A DNA stretch of 45,528 bases from an uncultured Eubacteriales bacterium (GCA_902789675.1 CADAPG010000006.1:1-45528); one strand, 5' to 3'. Positions 25,866-36,400 are shown, counted from the stretch's first letter. The notes: generated by a model from the letters alone, not told the origin. Numbers and translations are program-made.

Positions 25866-26807
25866 TCAGTACAGCCAGCGGTGCAGCAGGAAGTCCGCAA
25901 AGGCTTCCAGCTCCTCGGGCTTCATCGGCTCGCCCGGCTCGATGATCCAGAGATCGCCGAACAGATTCTTTTCATACAGCACGCCGGGACTGCTTTCCGG
26001 CGCGCGGTAGCGGCAGGTCTGCAGCTCCTGATCGAGCTGCGTCCAGGTTCCGGACGCGGTCAGCGTATCAAACAGCGCCTCGCCGCCCTTCACGATCGTC
26101 ACGCGGTACGAAACCTTGTCCTGCACGAAGGTCAGAAGATACGCCGGAAAATCCTCGTACTGCGTTTCCTCGATATGCAGATCCTCGGCTTCGCCCTCCG
26201 CAAAGTGGAAATAGACGCCGGTCCGGTGTCCGAGCGATTCGACCGACAGCCCCGCCGCGCGGTTTGCGATCTCCTCGGGGACCTCCTTCGGCACGGCATA
26301 GCTGAACACATAGTAGTCGTTTTTCGCGCCGTTGCTGAGCGAAACAACGCCTTCGCCCGTCCAGTACTTCTGCCAGAAGGTCGTACCGCCGTTCGATTCC
26401 ACGTACGGCTCCTCGCCCTCGGCATAGGGCTCACCGTACCGCACCTCAAGCGCGGACTCGGTCACCTGCATGTTTTCGATCCCGTCGGTCAGCCAGATTT
26501 CCGAAACGCGTTCGGCGCGGGCGGGATCCTCGTAATCGGTCAGCAGATACGCCGTTCCCGTGACCGTATGCCCGAACAGGTCGCCCGAAAATACGATGTT
26601 GCCGGAGTGATCGAAATGCGTTCTGCCGACGCCGATCTCCTCCGCCGTTTTTCCGATCCATACAAACGTGTCGGACACCTCGGTTACGGCAAACGGCGCG
26701 ACGGGCCGTTCCGTCTGTTCGGTCTCTTCCGGCGCCTGAACCTCCGGCGCCGGCTTCGCGCATGCGCAAAGCAGCAGCGCAAGGAGCAGCGCGATTCGTC
26801 TGCGCAT
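25866..26807 (-). CDS. Putative secreted lipoprotein, function unknown
   Basis: A 313-residue protein with a short lipoprotein signal (MRRRIALLLALLLCAC). The lipobox is LCAC with Cys16. A Pro/Glu/Thr linker follows (APEVQAPEETEQTE), then about 270 residues of mixed, mostly beta character without recognised motifs. The same 95-120 residue pattern may occur twice, but this is not clear. It should be anchored to the outer face of the membrane. The ATG at 26807 is chosen over a GTG at 26816 because GAGGTG lies just before it. It has its own promoter, back-to-back with that of the cob operon, but nothing links it to cobalamin. Confidence 0.7.
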   Translation of the reverse strand: MRRRIALLLALLLCACAKPAPEVQAPEETEQTERPVAPFAVTEVSDTFVWIGKTAEEIGVGRTHFDHSGNIVFSGDLFGHTVTGTAYLLTDYEDPARAERVSEIWLTDGIENMQVTESALEVRYGEPYAEGEEPYVESNGGTTFWQKYWTGEGVVSLSNGAKNDYYVFSYAVPKEVPEEIANRAAGLSVESLGHRTGVYFHFAEGEAEDLHIEETQYEDFPAYLLTFVQDKVSYRVTIVKGGEALFDTLTASGTWTQLDQELQTCRYRAPESSPGVLYEKNLFGDLWIIEPGEPMKPEELEAFADFLLHRWLY

Positions 26808-26831
26808 ATGCAACACCTCGCTTTCACCTGT

Positions 26832-26860
26832 ATTATAACGGATGCGGACGGACGTTTCAA
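26832..26860 (-). promoter_or_regulatory. Promoter of the lipoprotein gene
   Basis: Minus strand TTGAAA (26855-26860), 17 bases, TATAAT (26832-26837). The -35 box is 17 bases from the -35 box of the divergent cob promoter, so one bound protein could affect both. Confidence 0.8.
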
Positions 26861-26877
26861 CCGGTTTTCACGCGGCG

Positions 26878-26906
26878 TTGACGGTTTTCGCGACGAATGC
26901 TATAAT
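26878..26906 (+). promoter_or_regulatory. Promoter of the cob operon
   Basis: TTGACG (26878-26883), 17 bases, TATAAT (26901-26906). Only about 30 bases separate the expected start of transcription from cobT, so no cobalamin riboswitch can be present. Confidence 0.85.
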
Positions 26907-26941
26907 CATATAAAGAAAGAAACGCAGGCAGAGGAAACGCA

Positions 26942-28012
26942 ATGAGGGAACCGTTTTTGACATGGAACGCGGCGATCGCGCCGCAGGATACGGCGGCGGC
27001 GGCGCGGGCAAAGGCGCATTGGGACGGGATCGCAAAGCCCCTGGACGGGCTCGGCAAGCTCGAGACCGCGGTGATCCGCATCGCGGGGATCACGGGCAGC
27101 GAGAACGTTTCGCTCGACCGGCGCACGGTGCTGGTGCTGTGCGCGGACAACGGGATCGTCGAGGAGGGCGTCACGCAGACCGACGCGTCCGTCACCGCGA
27201 CGATGGCGCGCCGCATCCATGAACACCGCTCATCGGTGTGTCTCATGGCAAAGACCGCGCGCGCCGACGTGATCCCGGTCGATCTCGGAATGCTTTCCCG
27301 CGTGCCGGGCGTGTACGATCTGCACGTTGCTTCCGGCACGGCGAACATGACGAAGGGACCCGCCATGACGGAACGGCAGGCGCTGCAGGCGATCGAAGCC
27401 GGCGTCCGTCTGGCAAAGGAGCGCAAGGCGGCGGGGGACTCAATTCTCGTCACCGGCGAGATGGGCATCGGGAACACCTCGACGTCCTCGGCGATCGCGG
27501 CGGTGCTGCTGAACCTTCCGGTCGGGACCGTCACGGGACGCGGCGCGGGGCTCTCCGACGCGGGGCTTCTGCGCAAGCGCGACGCGATCCGCCGCGCGAT
27601 CGAGGTGAACCGACCCGATCCGTCCGACGCGTTCGACGTACTATTTAAGCTCGGCGGGTTCGATCTTGCGGGGCTTGCGGGGCTCTATATCGGCGCGGCG
27701 GCGGTCCGTCTGCCGATCCTGATCGACGGATTGATCAGCTCCGTTGCGGCGCTCGTCGCCGCACGGCTTGTGCCGAACTGCGTTACCGCCATGCTGGCGA
27801 GCCATTGCTCGAAGGAGCCGGTGGCGCAGGCGATCCTCGGCGAGCTCGGGCTCGAGCCGATCCTGTTTGCGGACATGAAGCTCGGCGAGGGCACCGGCGC
27901 GGTGTGCATGCTGCCGCTTCTCGACATGGCGCTGTCGGTCTATCACGGCTCGGTCTCGTTTTCGGAGACCGGCATCGAACAGTATGTGCCGCAGGGAGGG
28001 AACGAATGCTGA
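26942..28012 (+). CDS. cobT: Nicotinate-nucleotide:dimethylbenzimidazole phosphoribosyltransferase CobT
   Basis: A 356-residue enzyme that makes alpha-ribazole phosphate, the lower-ligand nucleotide of cobalamin, from nicotinate mononucleotide and a benzimidazole base. Typical blocks are KPLDGLGKLE, CADNGIVEEGVTQTD, GEMGIGNTSTSSA, TGRGAGL and LGEGTGA with the catalytic Glu (E316). Length is normal. It heads the lower-ligand assembly operon and overlaps cobU by 7 bases. The corrin-ring genes are not here, so the operon could equally serve salvage of cobinamides. Confidence 0.96.
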   Translation: MREPFLTWNAAIAPQDTAAAARAKAHWDGIAKPLDGLGKLETAVIRIAGITGSENVSLDRRTVLVLCADNGIVEEGVTQTDASVTATMARRIHEHRSSVCLMAKTARADVIPVDLGMLSRVPGVYDLHVASGTANMTKGPAMTERQALQAIEAGVRLAKERKAAGDSILVTGEMGIGNTSTSSAIAAVLLNLPVGTVTGRGAGLSDAGLLRKRDAIRRAIEVNRPDPSDAFDVLFKLGGFDLAGLAGLYIGAAAVRLPILIDGLISSVAALVAARLVPNCVTAMLASHCSKEPVAQAILGELGLEPILFADMKLGEGTGAVCMLPLLDMALSVYHGSVSFSETGIEQYVPQGGNEC

Positions 28013-28524
28013 TCCTCGTCACCGGCGGCTCCGCCTCCGGAAAAAGCGAATTTGCCGAATCCCTGTGCCTCGGGCATGCGCCGCGGTTCTACCTTGCCTG
28101 CATGCAGCCGTTCGGCGCGGAGGGCGAGGCGCGGATCGCGCGCCATCGCGCCATGCGAAAGGACAAGGGCTTTGCGACCGTCGAGCGGTATACGGACCTT
28201 GCGTCGCTGACGCTTCCGGAACGCGGCTGCGTGCTTTTGGAGGATCTCGGAAACCTTGCCGCCAATGAAATGTTTTCGTCCGGGTCCCCGCGCGATCCGT
28301 TCGACGCCGTGCTGCGCGGGATCGAAGCGCTTGCGGCGCAGTGCAGCCGGCTGGTCGTCGTGACCGACGAGATCGGAAACGACGGCGTTCTGTACGATCC
28401 CGCAACGACCGCGTACCTTGCCGCGCTCGGCGCGCTGAACCGCGCGGTCGCGGCGCGCGCCGACGCCGTTTTCGAAGTCGTCGCGGGGATCCCGATTCCG
28501 TTGAAAGGAGAGTTGTCCGTATGA
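28006..28524 (+). CDS. cobU: Adenosylcobinamide kinase/guanylyltransferase CobU
   Basis: A 172-residue enzyme that phosphorylates adenosylcobinamide and then attaches GMP. The P-loop is GGSASGKSEFAE near the start. The guanylylated-His region is ARIARHRAMR. LLEDLGNLAANEMF and VVVTDEIGNDGV are the later family motifs, and the C-terminus is FEVVAGIPIPLKGELSV. The start lies within the end of cobT, with GGGAGG upstream. The codons for its last residues LKGEL supply the AAAGGAG ribosome site for cobS. A second, shorter homologue lies at 29288. Confidence 0.93.
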   Translation: MLILVTGGSASGKSEFAESLCLGHAPRFYLACMQPFGAEGEARIARHRAMRKDKGFATVERYTDLASLTLPERGCVLLEDLGNLAANEMFSSGSPRDPFDAVLRGIEALAAQCSRLVVVTDEIGNDGVLYDPATTAYLAALGALNRAVAARADAVFEVVAGIPIPLKGELSV

Positions 28525-29297
28525 AAGCGCTTTGGACCGCGATCGCAGCGGCGTTTTCCACCTTTTCGGTCCTGCCGGCGCCGCGGATCGAGTGGAACGA
28601 ATACAGCCTGAAGAACGTCCTGTCCGCGCTGCCGCTCGTAGGCTGTGCGATCGGCGGATTCCTGTGCCTCTGGTACTGGCTTTCGACACTTCTGCAGCTT
28701 CCGGCGATCCTCACCGCGGTCGCCTTCACCGTACTGCCGATCGCGCTGTCCGGCGGCATCCACATGGACGGCTTTGCGGACATGACCGACGCGCTTTCAA
28801 GCCATGCCGCACCCGAGAAGAAGCGCGCGATCCTCAAGGATCCGCACTGCGGCGCGTTTGCCGTGATCGCTGTCGGCTGTTATCTGCTGCTGTATTTCGG
28901 GCTGTGCGCCGCGCTTCCGCTCGACTGGAAGACGGTGGGGTTTCTCGGTATTACGCACGTCCTGTCCCGCGCTTTGGGCTCGCTTTTAAGCCTGCTGCCC
29001 TCCGGCGGCGAAAACGGCATGCAGCGCGCGTTCCGCGATTCCGCGTCAAAAAGCGCCCTTTGGGTGCTGATTGCGTGGACCGTGCTTGCGCTCGGCGGCG
29101 CGGCGGTACTGTCGCCGCTTGCGGCGGGCGGCATGCTGCTTGCGGGACTTTGCGTCTTCTTCTATATCAAGCATACGGCAGGGAAGCAGTTCGGCGGCAT
29201 GTCGGGCGATCTGGCGGGCGCGGGGATCACGCTCTCGGCAGGCGCGATGCTGCTTGCGCTGGTCCTTGCGGAAAGGACGGTGAGCTTATGGTTCTGA
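28521..29297 (+). CDS. cobS: Adenosylcobinamide-GDP ribazoletransferase CobS
   Basis: A 258-residue polytopic membrane protein joining adenosylcobinamide-GDP to alpha-ribazole (phosphate), the last joining step of cobalamin. It has about six membrane helices, the motif GGIHMDGFADMTDAL, KRAILKDPHCGAFA and the late FGGMSGDLAGAG (GGVTGD-like) block. The start overlaps the cobU stop by 4 bases (ATGA). The gene after it overlaps by 10. Confidence 0.94.
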   Translation: MKALWTAIAAAFSTFSVLPAPRIEWNEYSLKNVLSALPLVGCAIGGFLCLWYWLSTLLQLPAILTAVAFTVLPIALSGGIHMDGFADMTDALSSHAAPEKKRAILKDPHCGAFAVIAVGCYLLLYFGLCAALPLDWKTVGFLGITHVLSRALGSLLSLLPSGGENGMQRAFRDSASKSALWVLIAWTVLALGGAAVLSPLAAGGMLLAGLCVFFYIKHTAGKQFGGMSGDLAGAGITLSAGAMLLALVLAERTVSLWF

Positions 29298-29653
29298 TCC
29301 TCGGAGGCTTCGGCGCGGGCAAGAAAAGCTACGCGAAGGCGCTCGGCTATACGGAAGCGGATATGACGGAGGACGCGCACGCGGACCGTCCGGTGCTCGT
29401 GAACCTCGAAGCGATCGTGCGCGGCGATCCGGAACACGCGCGCGATCTCCTTCCGCTGCTGCGCAAAAAGGAGCTCGTTCTCTGCTGCGAGGTCGGCAGC
29501 GGCGTCGTGCCGCTCGATCCGAAGGAGCGCGTATGGCGCGAGGCGGTCGGAAGGCTGACCTGCGCGCTTGCAAAGGAAGCGGCTTCGGTTGTGCGCGTCA
29601 CAGCGGGCATTCCGGTCGCGCTGAAAGGAGAATTGCCATGCGCGTGCGATTGA
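29288..29653 (+). CDS. Short CobU-like protein lacking the catalytic His region
   Basis: A 121-residue protein whose ends match CobU: a P-loop-like GGFGAGKKS at the start, and the C-terminal half LCCEVGSGVVPLDPKERVWREAVGRL through AGIPVALKGEL. The middle, with the RH-R guanylylation motif, is missing, and the P-loop Ser after GK is replaced by Lys. Short CobU-like proteins are, to my knowledge, found beside full CobU in other Clostridia, so this may be a conserved subunit or accessory factor rather than decay. Its last codons again contain AAAGGAG for the next gene. It overlaps cobS by 10 bases and cobC by 16. Confidence 0.75.
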   Translation: MVLILGGFGAGKKSYAKALGYTEADMTEDAHADRPVLVNLEAIVRGDPEHARDLLPLLRKKELVLCCEVGSGVVPLDPKERVWREAVGRLTCALAKEAASVVRVTAGIPVALKGELPCACD

Positions 29654-30210
29654 TCCGGCACGGCACGACGGCGGGCAACGCCGCGCGCCGCTATGTCGGC
29701 AGAAGCGACGAGCCGCTCTGTCCGGAGGGACGGGAGGCGGCGGAACGGCATGAGAAGGATCCTGCGCAAAAAAGCGTCTTTGTTTCGCCACTGAAGCGCG
29801 CGCGGGAGACGGCGGCGATCCTGTTCCCGAACGCGGAGCAGATCGTTGTCGACGGGCTTAAGGAGATGGACTTCGGCGATTTCGAAGGGCGCACCGCCGA
29901 CGAGATGGCGAACGATCCCGTCTATCGCGCGTGGGTCGACGACCTCTGCCGCGGCGCGTGTCCGAACGGCGAATCGCAGGCGGCATTCCATGCGCGCGTG
30001 GGCACCGCGTTTACGGAGACGCTGCGGACCGTCCGCGAAGACGCGACGTTCGTCGTACACGGCGGGGTCATCATGTCGGTCCTCTGGCAGTTTGCCGAAC
30101 CGAAGAAGGATTTTTACGACTGGTACGCGCCGAACCTCGGCGGGTACGAAGCGGACTGCGGCACGGAGAACGGCGCCGTCGTTCTCGGAAACGTCCGCCC
30201 GATCGTCTGA
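29638..30210 (+). CDS. cobC: Histidine phosphatase, probable alpha-ribazole phosphatase CobC
   Basis: A 190-residue phosphoglycerate-mutase-like phosphatase. The phosphohistidine motif is LIRHGTTAGN; VSPLKRARETA, the acidic KEMDFGDFEGRTADE and the second His in FVVHGGVIMSV complete the active site. The family is broad. Its place at the end of a cobT-cobU-cobS operon supports the specific role of removing phosphate from alpha-ribazole phosphate or cobalamin phosphate. AAAGGAG, inside the previous gene, precedes the start, and a terminator follows. Confidence 0.85.
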   Translation: MRVRLIRHGTTAGNAARRYVGRSDEPLCPEGREAAERHEKDPAQKSVFVSPLKRARETAAILFPNAEQIVVDGLKEMDFGDFEGRTADEMANDPVYRAWVDDLCRGACPNGESQAAFHARVGTAFTETLRTVREDATFVVHGGVIMSVLWQFAEPKKDFYDWYAPNLGGYEADCGTENGAVVLGNVRPIV

Positions 30211-30233
30211 CGCGCAGACGGAAAAGCCACGGG

Positions 30234-30279
30234 GCTGTTCCAAAAACGGATTTGCGTTTTCGGAACAGCTTCCTTTTTT
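30234..30279 (+). terminator. Terminator after the cob operon
   Basis: GCTGTTCCAAAAACG (30234-30248) pairs with CGTTTTCGGAACAGC (30255-30269) with one mismatch, followed by TTCCTTTTTTA. Confidence 0.88.
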
Positions 30280-30320
30280 ATAAATGTGAACAGAACTTGA
30301 ACAAAAATGCCGATATTTGC

Positions 30321-30349
30321 TTGCAAGATACGCGCAGCAAGTGTATACT
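30321..30349 (+). promoter_or_regulatory. Promoter of the giant secreted protein gene
   Basis: TTGCAA (30321-30326), 17 bases, TATACT (30344-30349). The leader of about 125 bases contains a 9-bp hairpin, GCGTC.GCCG/CGGC.GACGC (30387-30410). No known riboswitch pattern, including cyclic-di-GMP, was recognised in it. Confidence 0.7.
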
Positions 30350-30481
30350 ATATACGATATTCACGATCCGCATGACCTCATCGAATGCGTCTGCCGAAAA
30401 CCGGCGACGCGCACATGTTTCTTTTTTCGACAGGATCCCATGACCCATACAGACCAGACAATTCACAAGGGGGAGCAAACA

Positions 30482-33400
30482 ATGAAAACCGGTTTCATGA
30501 AAAAGGTCCTCGCGCTGGCACTTTGCCTGTGCATGTGCGTCTCTCTGCTGCCGAGCAGATTCGCTTCGGCGGAGAGCGTCGACGAGCCGCCTAAACCGGA
30601 CGGCGAAACGCCCGACGTGATCGTAACGCAGGACGGAGAAATCACGCCGGACGAGGACTGGAACGAGGTCTATCCGTTCGGTACGTTTGCCTTCGGCAAC
30701 TATCAGGCGGATATCGCCGAACCCGGCGCGAAGACCGCGGACGGACACGAGATCCCGCAGACGATCCTGATCCCGATGTACCGTCTCGGCGGCACGGTGG
30801 GCAAGGCGACCGTCCGGATCCACTACACGCCGGTGATCACGAAGGACGAATACGGCAGGGAAGCGGTCTATGACTATGCCGCGTCCGGCAGGCAGGACGT
30901 TCGGATCGAATACGAAAACCCGAATCCGATCGCCGCGTATCAGCAGTTCGGCGTCCCGCAGAAGGAGCTCGATACGGCGGCGTCCGAGATTTTCGTGACG
31001 CTTCCGGAGATGCCGGAGAACGTTGAGGAGGCGTCCGAGCTGAATCTGCGCCTGTCTGCGCCGGTGGATGCGGACGCATACCGCTGGCAGGTCAAGGAAT
31101 TGGGCGAATGGCGGACCGTGGACGGCGTCAAAGCGGACGAGCTGCCCATTCGCTGGGGCGATCTCTGGAATTTCGACATCGACGAATGGACCGGGCTGGA
31201 TTTCCGCTGCATCTATGAGAAGGACAATGCACTGTTCGGCACCGTGTCGCTGCTCGGCGAGGTTTACGAATCCCCCTACAGGGATCCGGAGCCCCTTCCG
31301 GACGATCTGGTGATCCCGGACGAGTTCGGCTTTACCGCGCTCGAATCTGAGGACGACTTCCTTTCCTGCGAGTTTGAACTGACCTTTGCCGACGGCGAGA
31401 CGGTCAAATACATCCGCGTCACGGCGCTGGACGACGAGATCCCCGAGCTCCCCGAGATGGGGCTGTTCACGATCCTGCGCTGCGAGGGCGGCGCGGCGTC
31501 CGACACCTGCAACACGCTGACGCTGATGGTATCGGACAACGACAGGGGCGAACCCTCCGAGCTCGGGTTTACGGCCGAAACGGTTTCGGCGGATCGCGCG
31601 GAGGGCGTCGCAAAGGTGAAGGTCGCGCGCACCGGCGGCAAGACCTACCCCGTGACGGTGCATTACATGACCGAGGACGGCACAGCGCTTGCCGGTATCG
31701 ATTACGCGAAGACTGAAGGCGAGCTCGCCTTTGCCGGATCGATCGACGAGATCGAGATCGCCGTTCCGCTGATCACAAACTACAGCACGGGGGAGAAGGG
31801 CTTCTCCGTCGTGCTGTCCGACGTGCGCGGCGGCGGCACCGACGACCTCTGCACCCTTTCGATCGGACGCGTGGACGTAACGATCTTCGGCAGCTGCCAT
31901 GAGCCGGAGGACAAGGACGCAGGCGTCAATCTTGCGACCCTGCTGACAAGGAACAATGCCGCGCATTCCGCCACGCACGTTACGCAGGGAAAGAATGCGC
32001 TGATCGATATTGAAACCGAGCCGACCGTTGTGTCGAACGCCGTCATGCCCGAGCCGCAGCCGGTGGTTGCGTCGCTGACAAGACCGGAGCAGACCCGTTC
32101 GTACAGCGTCGATCCGGATCTTCTGAAGTATTCGTTCAGCCGCGACAGCATCTATCAGGCGGAGCAGGCGAACGACGGAACGGACTACTGGCGCGACTGG
32201 GACGACATCATGGGCGATCTTGCCAACTCCTACGACGGAATGGATCACGCCAGATCGTCAAAGGATCCGATCAGCTGGATCAAGTCCTGCGACGAGGGAT
32301 ATTTCGATACGGTTTACGGTCAGCGCGATTACGGCGGCACGTATAACGTAACAAGGCTCGATACCAACTATTGCGGCAAAGCCATAAGCGTATGGAACGA
32401 TGAGAACGAGCCGGGAGACTATTACGATCAGCTTCTGATGTCCTTCGGCTGGGTTCGCCCCGGCTTGTACAAGACAGGCGCATTGAGATGGAATCACCGG
32501 GTTCTGCGTCCGGAACTGACCGTTACGGTCGGGGACTGGTCGTACTCGCATTGGTTTGGTTATGATACGAGTACAGGTCATACAAAAACGCAGCCGAATG
32601 AATGGGAAACGCAGTACATGATTTCGGAAATCGGCGGATACGGATCTGCGATGGACGACCATTATGTCCATGATTACAAATGGGGAACACCGGAGGGCCC
32701 GAACCTGAATTTCGGCGAGCATTTCGAGATCAGTCTGAGGCTGCAGTATTACGACGCCTGGACCAGCAATCCGTCCACGAGCCTCAATGATCAGGTGACG
32801 ACAAAGGGCATGGATTCCCTGTTCGACGTCTCCGCCGTCGGCGGACACCGACGCGTGTTCCATAACACAAACGAGAACGGCAACGGGATCCGGCTGAAGC
32901 TCTTCACGGCAAACGACCAGAACGAGAACAACGATTTCCCCAAGATCGAGGTCGATCCGGACAGCAACTTTTACCTGACGCTTGCGCCGGAGGTATCGAT
33001 CGTTCCCGGCGAAGGCGGCGTCGATACGCAGGGCAATATCTACGTGGGAACGAAGCTGATGATTACACCGCCGGGGAATGTGGGCGATTACAGGATCGCG
33101 CAGGACGGCGTTTTCATGGTCAATCAGAACGGCGATAAGGTCGGGCACGTGGAGGCGAACGGCGACGGCTACAGCTGCACGATGATCTGGGACGGGATCG
33201 GAGAAGCGGACCTCAACGGCGTGTATACGCTGTGCGTGACCTACTGCCGTCAGCAGAATATCACCATCGACGTTTCGCATTCCGTTCCGGACGGGCAGAC
33301 CGAGGAAGACGTATTCCGCAGGCTCCTGGAAAAAACGATCACCGTACAGACTTCCGTGCTTACGGACAACGACGGGGAACACACGTTCCGGACCGCCGAC

Positions 33401-36400
33401 GATACGGTATGGGATGGCGGCAGCTTCGATCAATTCAACAAGACCGAGCATGGCTATACCGTTGCGAATATCGACAATTTCCAGACGATCTGTTTCCATC
33501 AGGATCCGCAGGATCTGATCATACATGAAGGAAAGAGCTACGCCGGCAATGCGGTGATCCCGCTTGCCGACCGGGATTTCACAAAGGAAGAGCTGATTTT
33601 TGAGTTTTACGACGCGGACTTCCTGGATGTGATCAGCCCCATGACCGTTTCGATCGATCATGTGGAGATCTATTACGACAGCGACGCGGACGGCGAGATC
33701 AAGGGCGAGCTGGACAAATACGGCGTATTTCAGGTGGACGGACCCGACAAGTTCATCGAGCAGGTTTCGGGCGATTATCCGGAATCGAACTTTGCGGCGG
33801 TTCTCGGCAAAGACGAAAACGGAAACGAACAGGTACATCAGTACTTCATGGTGGTGTTCCTGAGCACGACCGCGCGTTCGATCGTTCCGCCTCCGGGCTA
33901 TACCGGGGATGAAAAAGCCCAGCTGCTGCCGGCGTTCCTCAGCGCTGTCACCGATTCGCTTGCGGCGGCGAAGCTTACCGAGGAACAGCGGATGTACCGG
34001 TATATTCGCGGAAACCGGACCGACGATCAGCCGATGTTCGGCGCGGAGGCGTCGGGGCTGCGCGTCATCGAGATCCCGCTCGGCGGCGATATCGGCGAAT
34101 TGTGGTTCGATTCCCATAAGACGGCCGTCTTTGACAGCGAAGGAAAGATCGCCGACACCAACGAGGAAAAGTCGTTCACGTGGACACCGAATTTCATCGG
34201 GAACCTGCTGGTTCCGTTCGATTCGCCGTCTCCGATCATCGACACGAACAATGCGACCGGCGGCGGAGTTCCTCTGGCGGGTGAGAATCCGACCCGGAAT
34301 CCGGACGGGACCTATGCGTATTCCGAAGAGGGACTTCGGAAGATCAACGGCTATCTCGGTTCGTTCACGGACCGTTCCGCGTTCGCGATCGGTATTCAGG
34401 AGCAGATCAAGCATGCCTACGGTCCGGAAGGGACGACCCTGATCGACAGCTTTGCGGATATCCAGCCGGAAACGGTCGAGATCGGATCGGTGCGCTCCGT
34501 GCCCGGCGCCGAAGGCGTGACGAGTACGGGAACCGCGGATACGCCGGGCGAAACGCAGGGCGCATCGCCGCAGAACAACTCGGATACGAACGCCTTCAAG
34601 CAGGATCTCGGCGCGAATCTGCCGACGCTGCAGCTCGGGATCGGCGATTACGCGAACATTATCATAGAGGAAAACAAGATCGCTTTCTCGATCTGCATCC
34701 CGACGTTCAGCGACAGCAAGACGTACGGCGAGACAGAGGAGACATTGGCAAACGGCGGCACCAAGACGACCGAGAACATTGAGGGCGGCACCAAGGAAAC
34801 ATACAATTATCAGAAGAACGGTACGGACGTCACGACGGTGGTCGAGACCGTAAAGGATCCGACCGATCCGAATACGCGTACGAAGACGATCACGACCGAA
34901 ACGAAAAACGGCGACGAAAAGACCTATCGACAGGTTACGAAGACGCAGAAATACGAGGACGGCGAATGGTGTCTCGTCGATGAAAAGGTCAGAGACAACA
35001 AGCCCGGCTTATCGGAACGGGCAAAGGAGAACTTCAAGAAGACAAGCGGATACGACACGCTGCAGGACTTCATCAAGGCGTGTAAATCGGACGACAAGGA
35101 TTCGCTCGGAAACTTCATGTCCGGCACGTTTTCCGTCGATGCGCTGCGGGCGGCGAAGAACGGCAAGGCAAAGACCTCCAATCGTGCCGTAACGTTTACC
35201 GTACAGTTCGCCGTCGCGTTCGAGTACAACTCGATCGACAACTGTCTCTACTTCAAGAACGCGGGCGTTTCTGCGGCGCTCAGCGTGAATTTCACCTTCC
35301 AGGCGCGTCTTCCGGCGTTCCCGCTCCTGTACTTCTATATGAAGGTCGGTCTGGATTTCAAGGCAAGCATGGGATTCTCCGTATACCGCAAAGCCACGTA
35401 CGGCAGCGAGATCACGGAATTCATGCCGCCGGAAAATGATCTTTCGGCGCTTGAAAACGGAGGAGAGGCGATCTTTCAGCTGGATATGACGAAGAAGACG
35501 AAGGACACGGTTCGCGGCTTCTCCCTGAATCTCAACGGCAAAGTCCTGCTGGAGATCTTTGACAAAGAGGATCTCAGCGGTACGGCTCTGGCGTCCGGAA
35601 CGATCTCCGGCGACGGCGGCGAACAGCAGGTCCTGCTGAAGGAGTACAACAAAGTCATCTATATCCGGATCAAGGCAAACGATACAAAGCCGATCAAGGC
35701 AAGCAAGCTCCGTCCGATCATCGGCGCGTGGAGCAAGTGGGCGTTCGACGGGGTAACGCTTGAGCCGGGCTTCAGCGTAGAGATAGGCTTCGGCATCGGC
35801 GTGGAGGTCCTGAAGCTCGAAGCGTATGCCAAGGTCAGCGTGTCGATCGCGCTCACGCTGGGCGGGTATCTCGCGGAAACGGACACGTACGAAGGCTTCT
35901 ATGTATCCGATTTCAAGGCGTACTTCTCCCTCGGCGTCAACGTCTCTCTGGTGCTGTTCAATTTCTCCCTGGATCTGTTCTCGGTCGGTTCCGACGGCAA
36001 ACAGTCGGGCACCGGCGGGTACTTCACCTGGGACAGCACGGTGACGGCGCTGAACGACAACAAGAAGCTCAAGGAGTGGATTACGTACACCGACGCGCTC
36101 GGAAAGCCGCTGGAGGATAAACCGGTGATGCCGCAGGGCGTGAACATCTTCAAGGACAATACGGACATGCACTTCTTCAGGAGCGACGGTCAGGCGGCGG
36201 ACACGTCAAAGGACGACCAGGGATGGACGTTCCGCACGGATGTGCAGCCGTGGCGCTGGAAGGGCGGCAAATTCATCGGCGAGACGCCGCAGAATCACGA
36301 CCTGTCCGAAGCGGACGAAGACAACGTGTTTGTCACTTTCACGCCGTCGCCGTCCGATATCAAACTCTATTTCAGCGGCAATATTACGGTCTTTATCGGT

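Noticed and set aside
26907..26941. Cobalamin riboswitch before cobT
   Set aside because: The leader is too short and no B12-box-like sequence is present.
30350..30481. Possible cyclic-di-GMP riboswitch in the leader of the giant adhesin-like gene
   Set aside because: Only a simple 9-bp hairpin is visible; the conserved motifs of either c-di-GMP class were not found.
34700..35000. Low-complexity Thr/Lys/Glu-rich stretch in the giant gene as a possible frameshift or inserted DNA
   Set aside because: The frame stays open, codon use matches the surroundings and the stretch reads as a normal charged linker.
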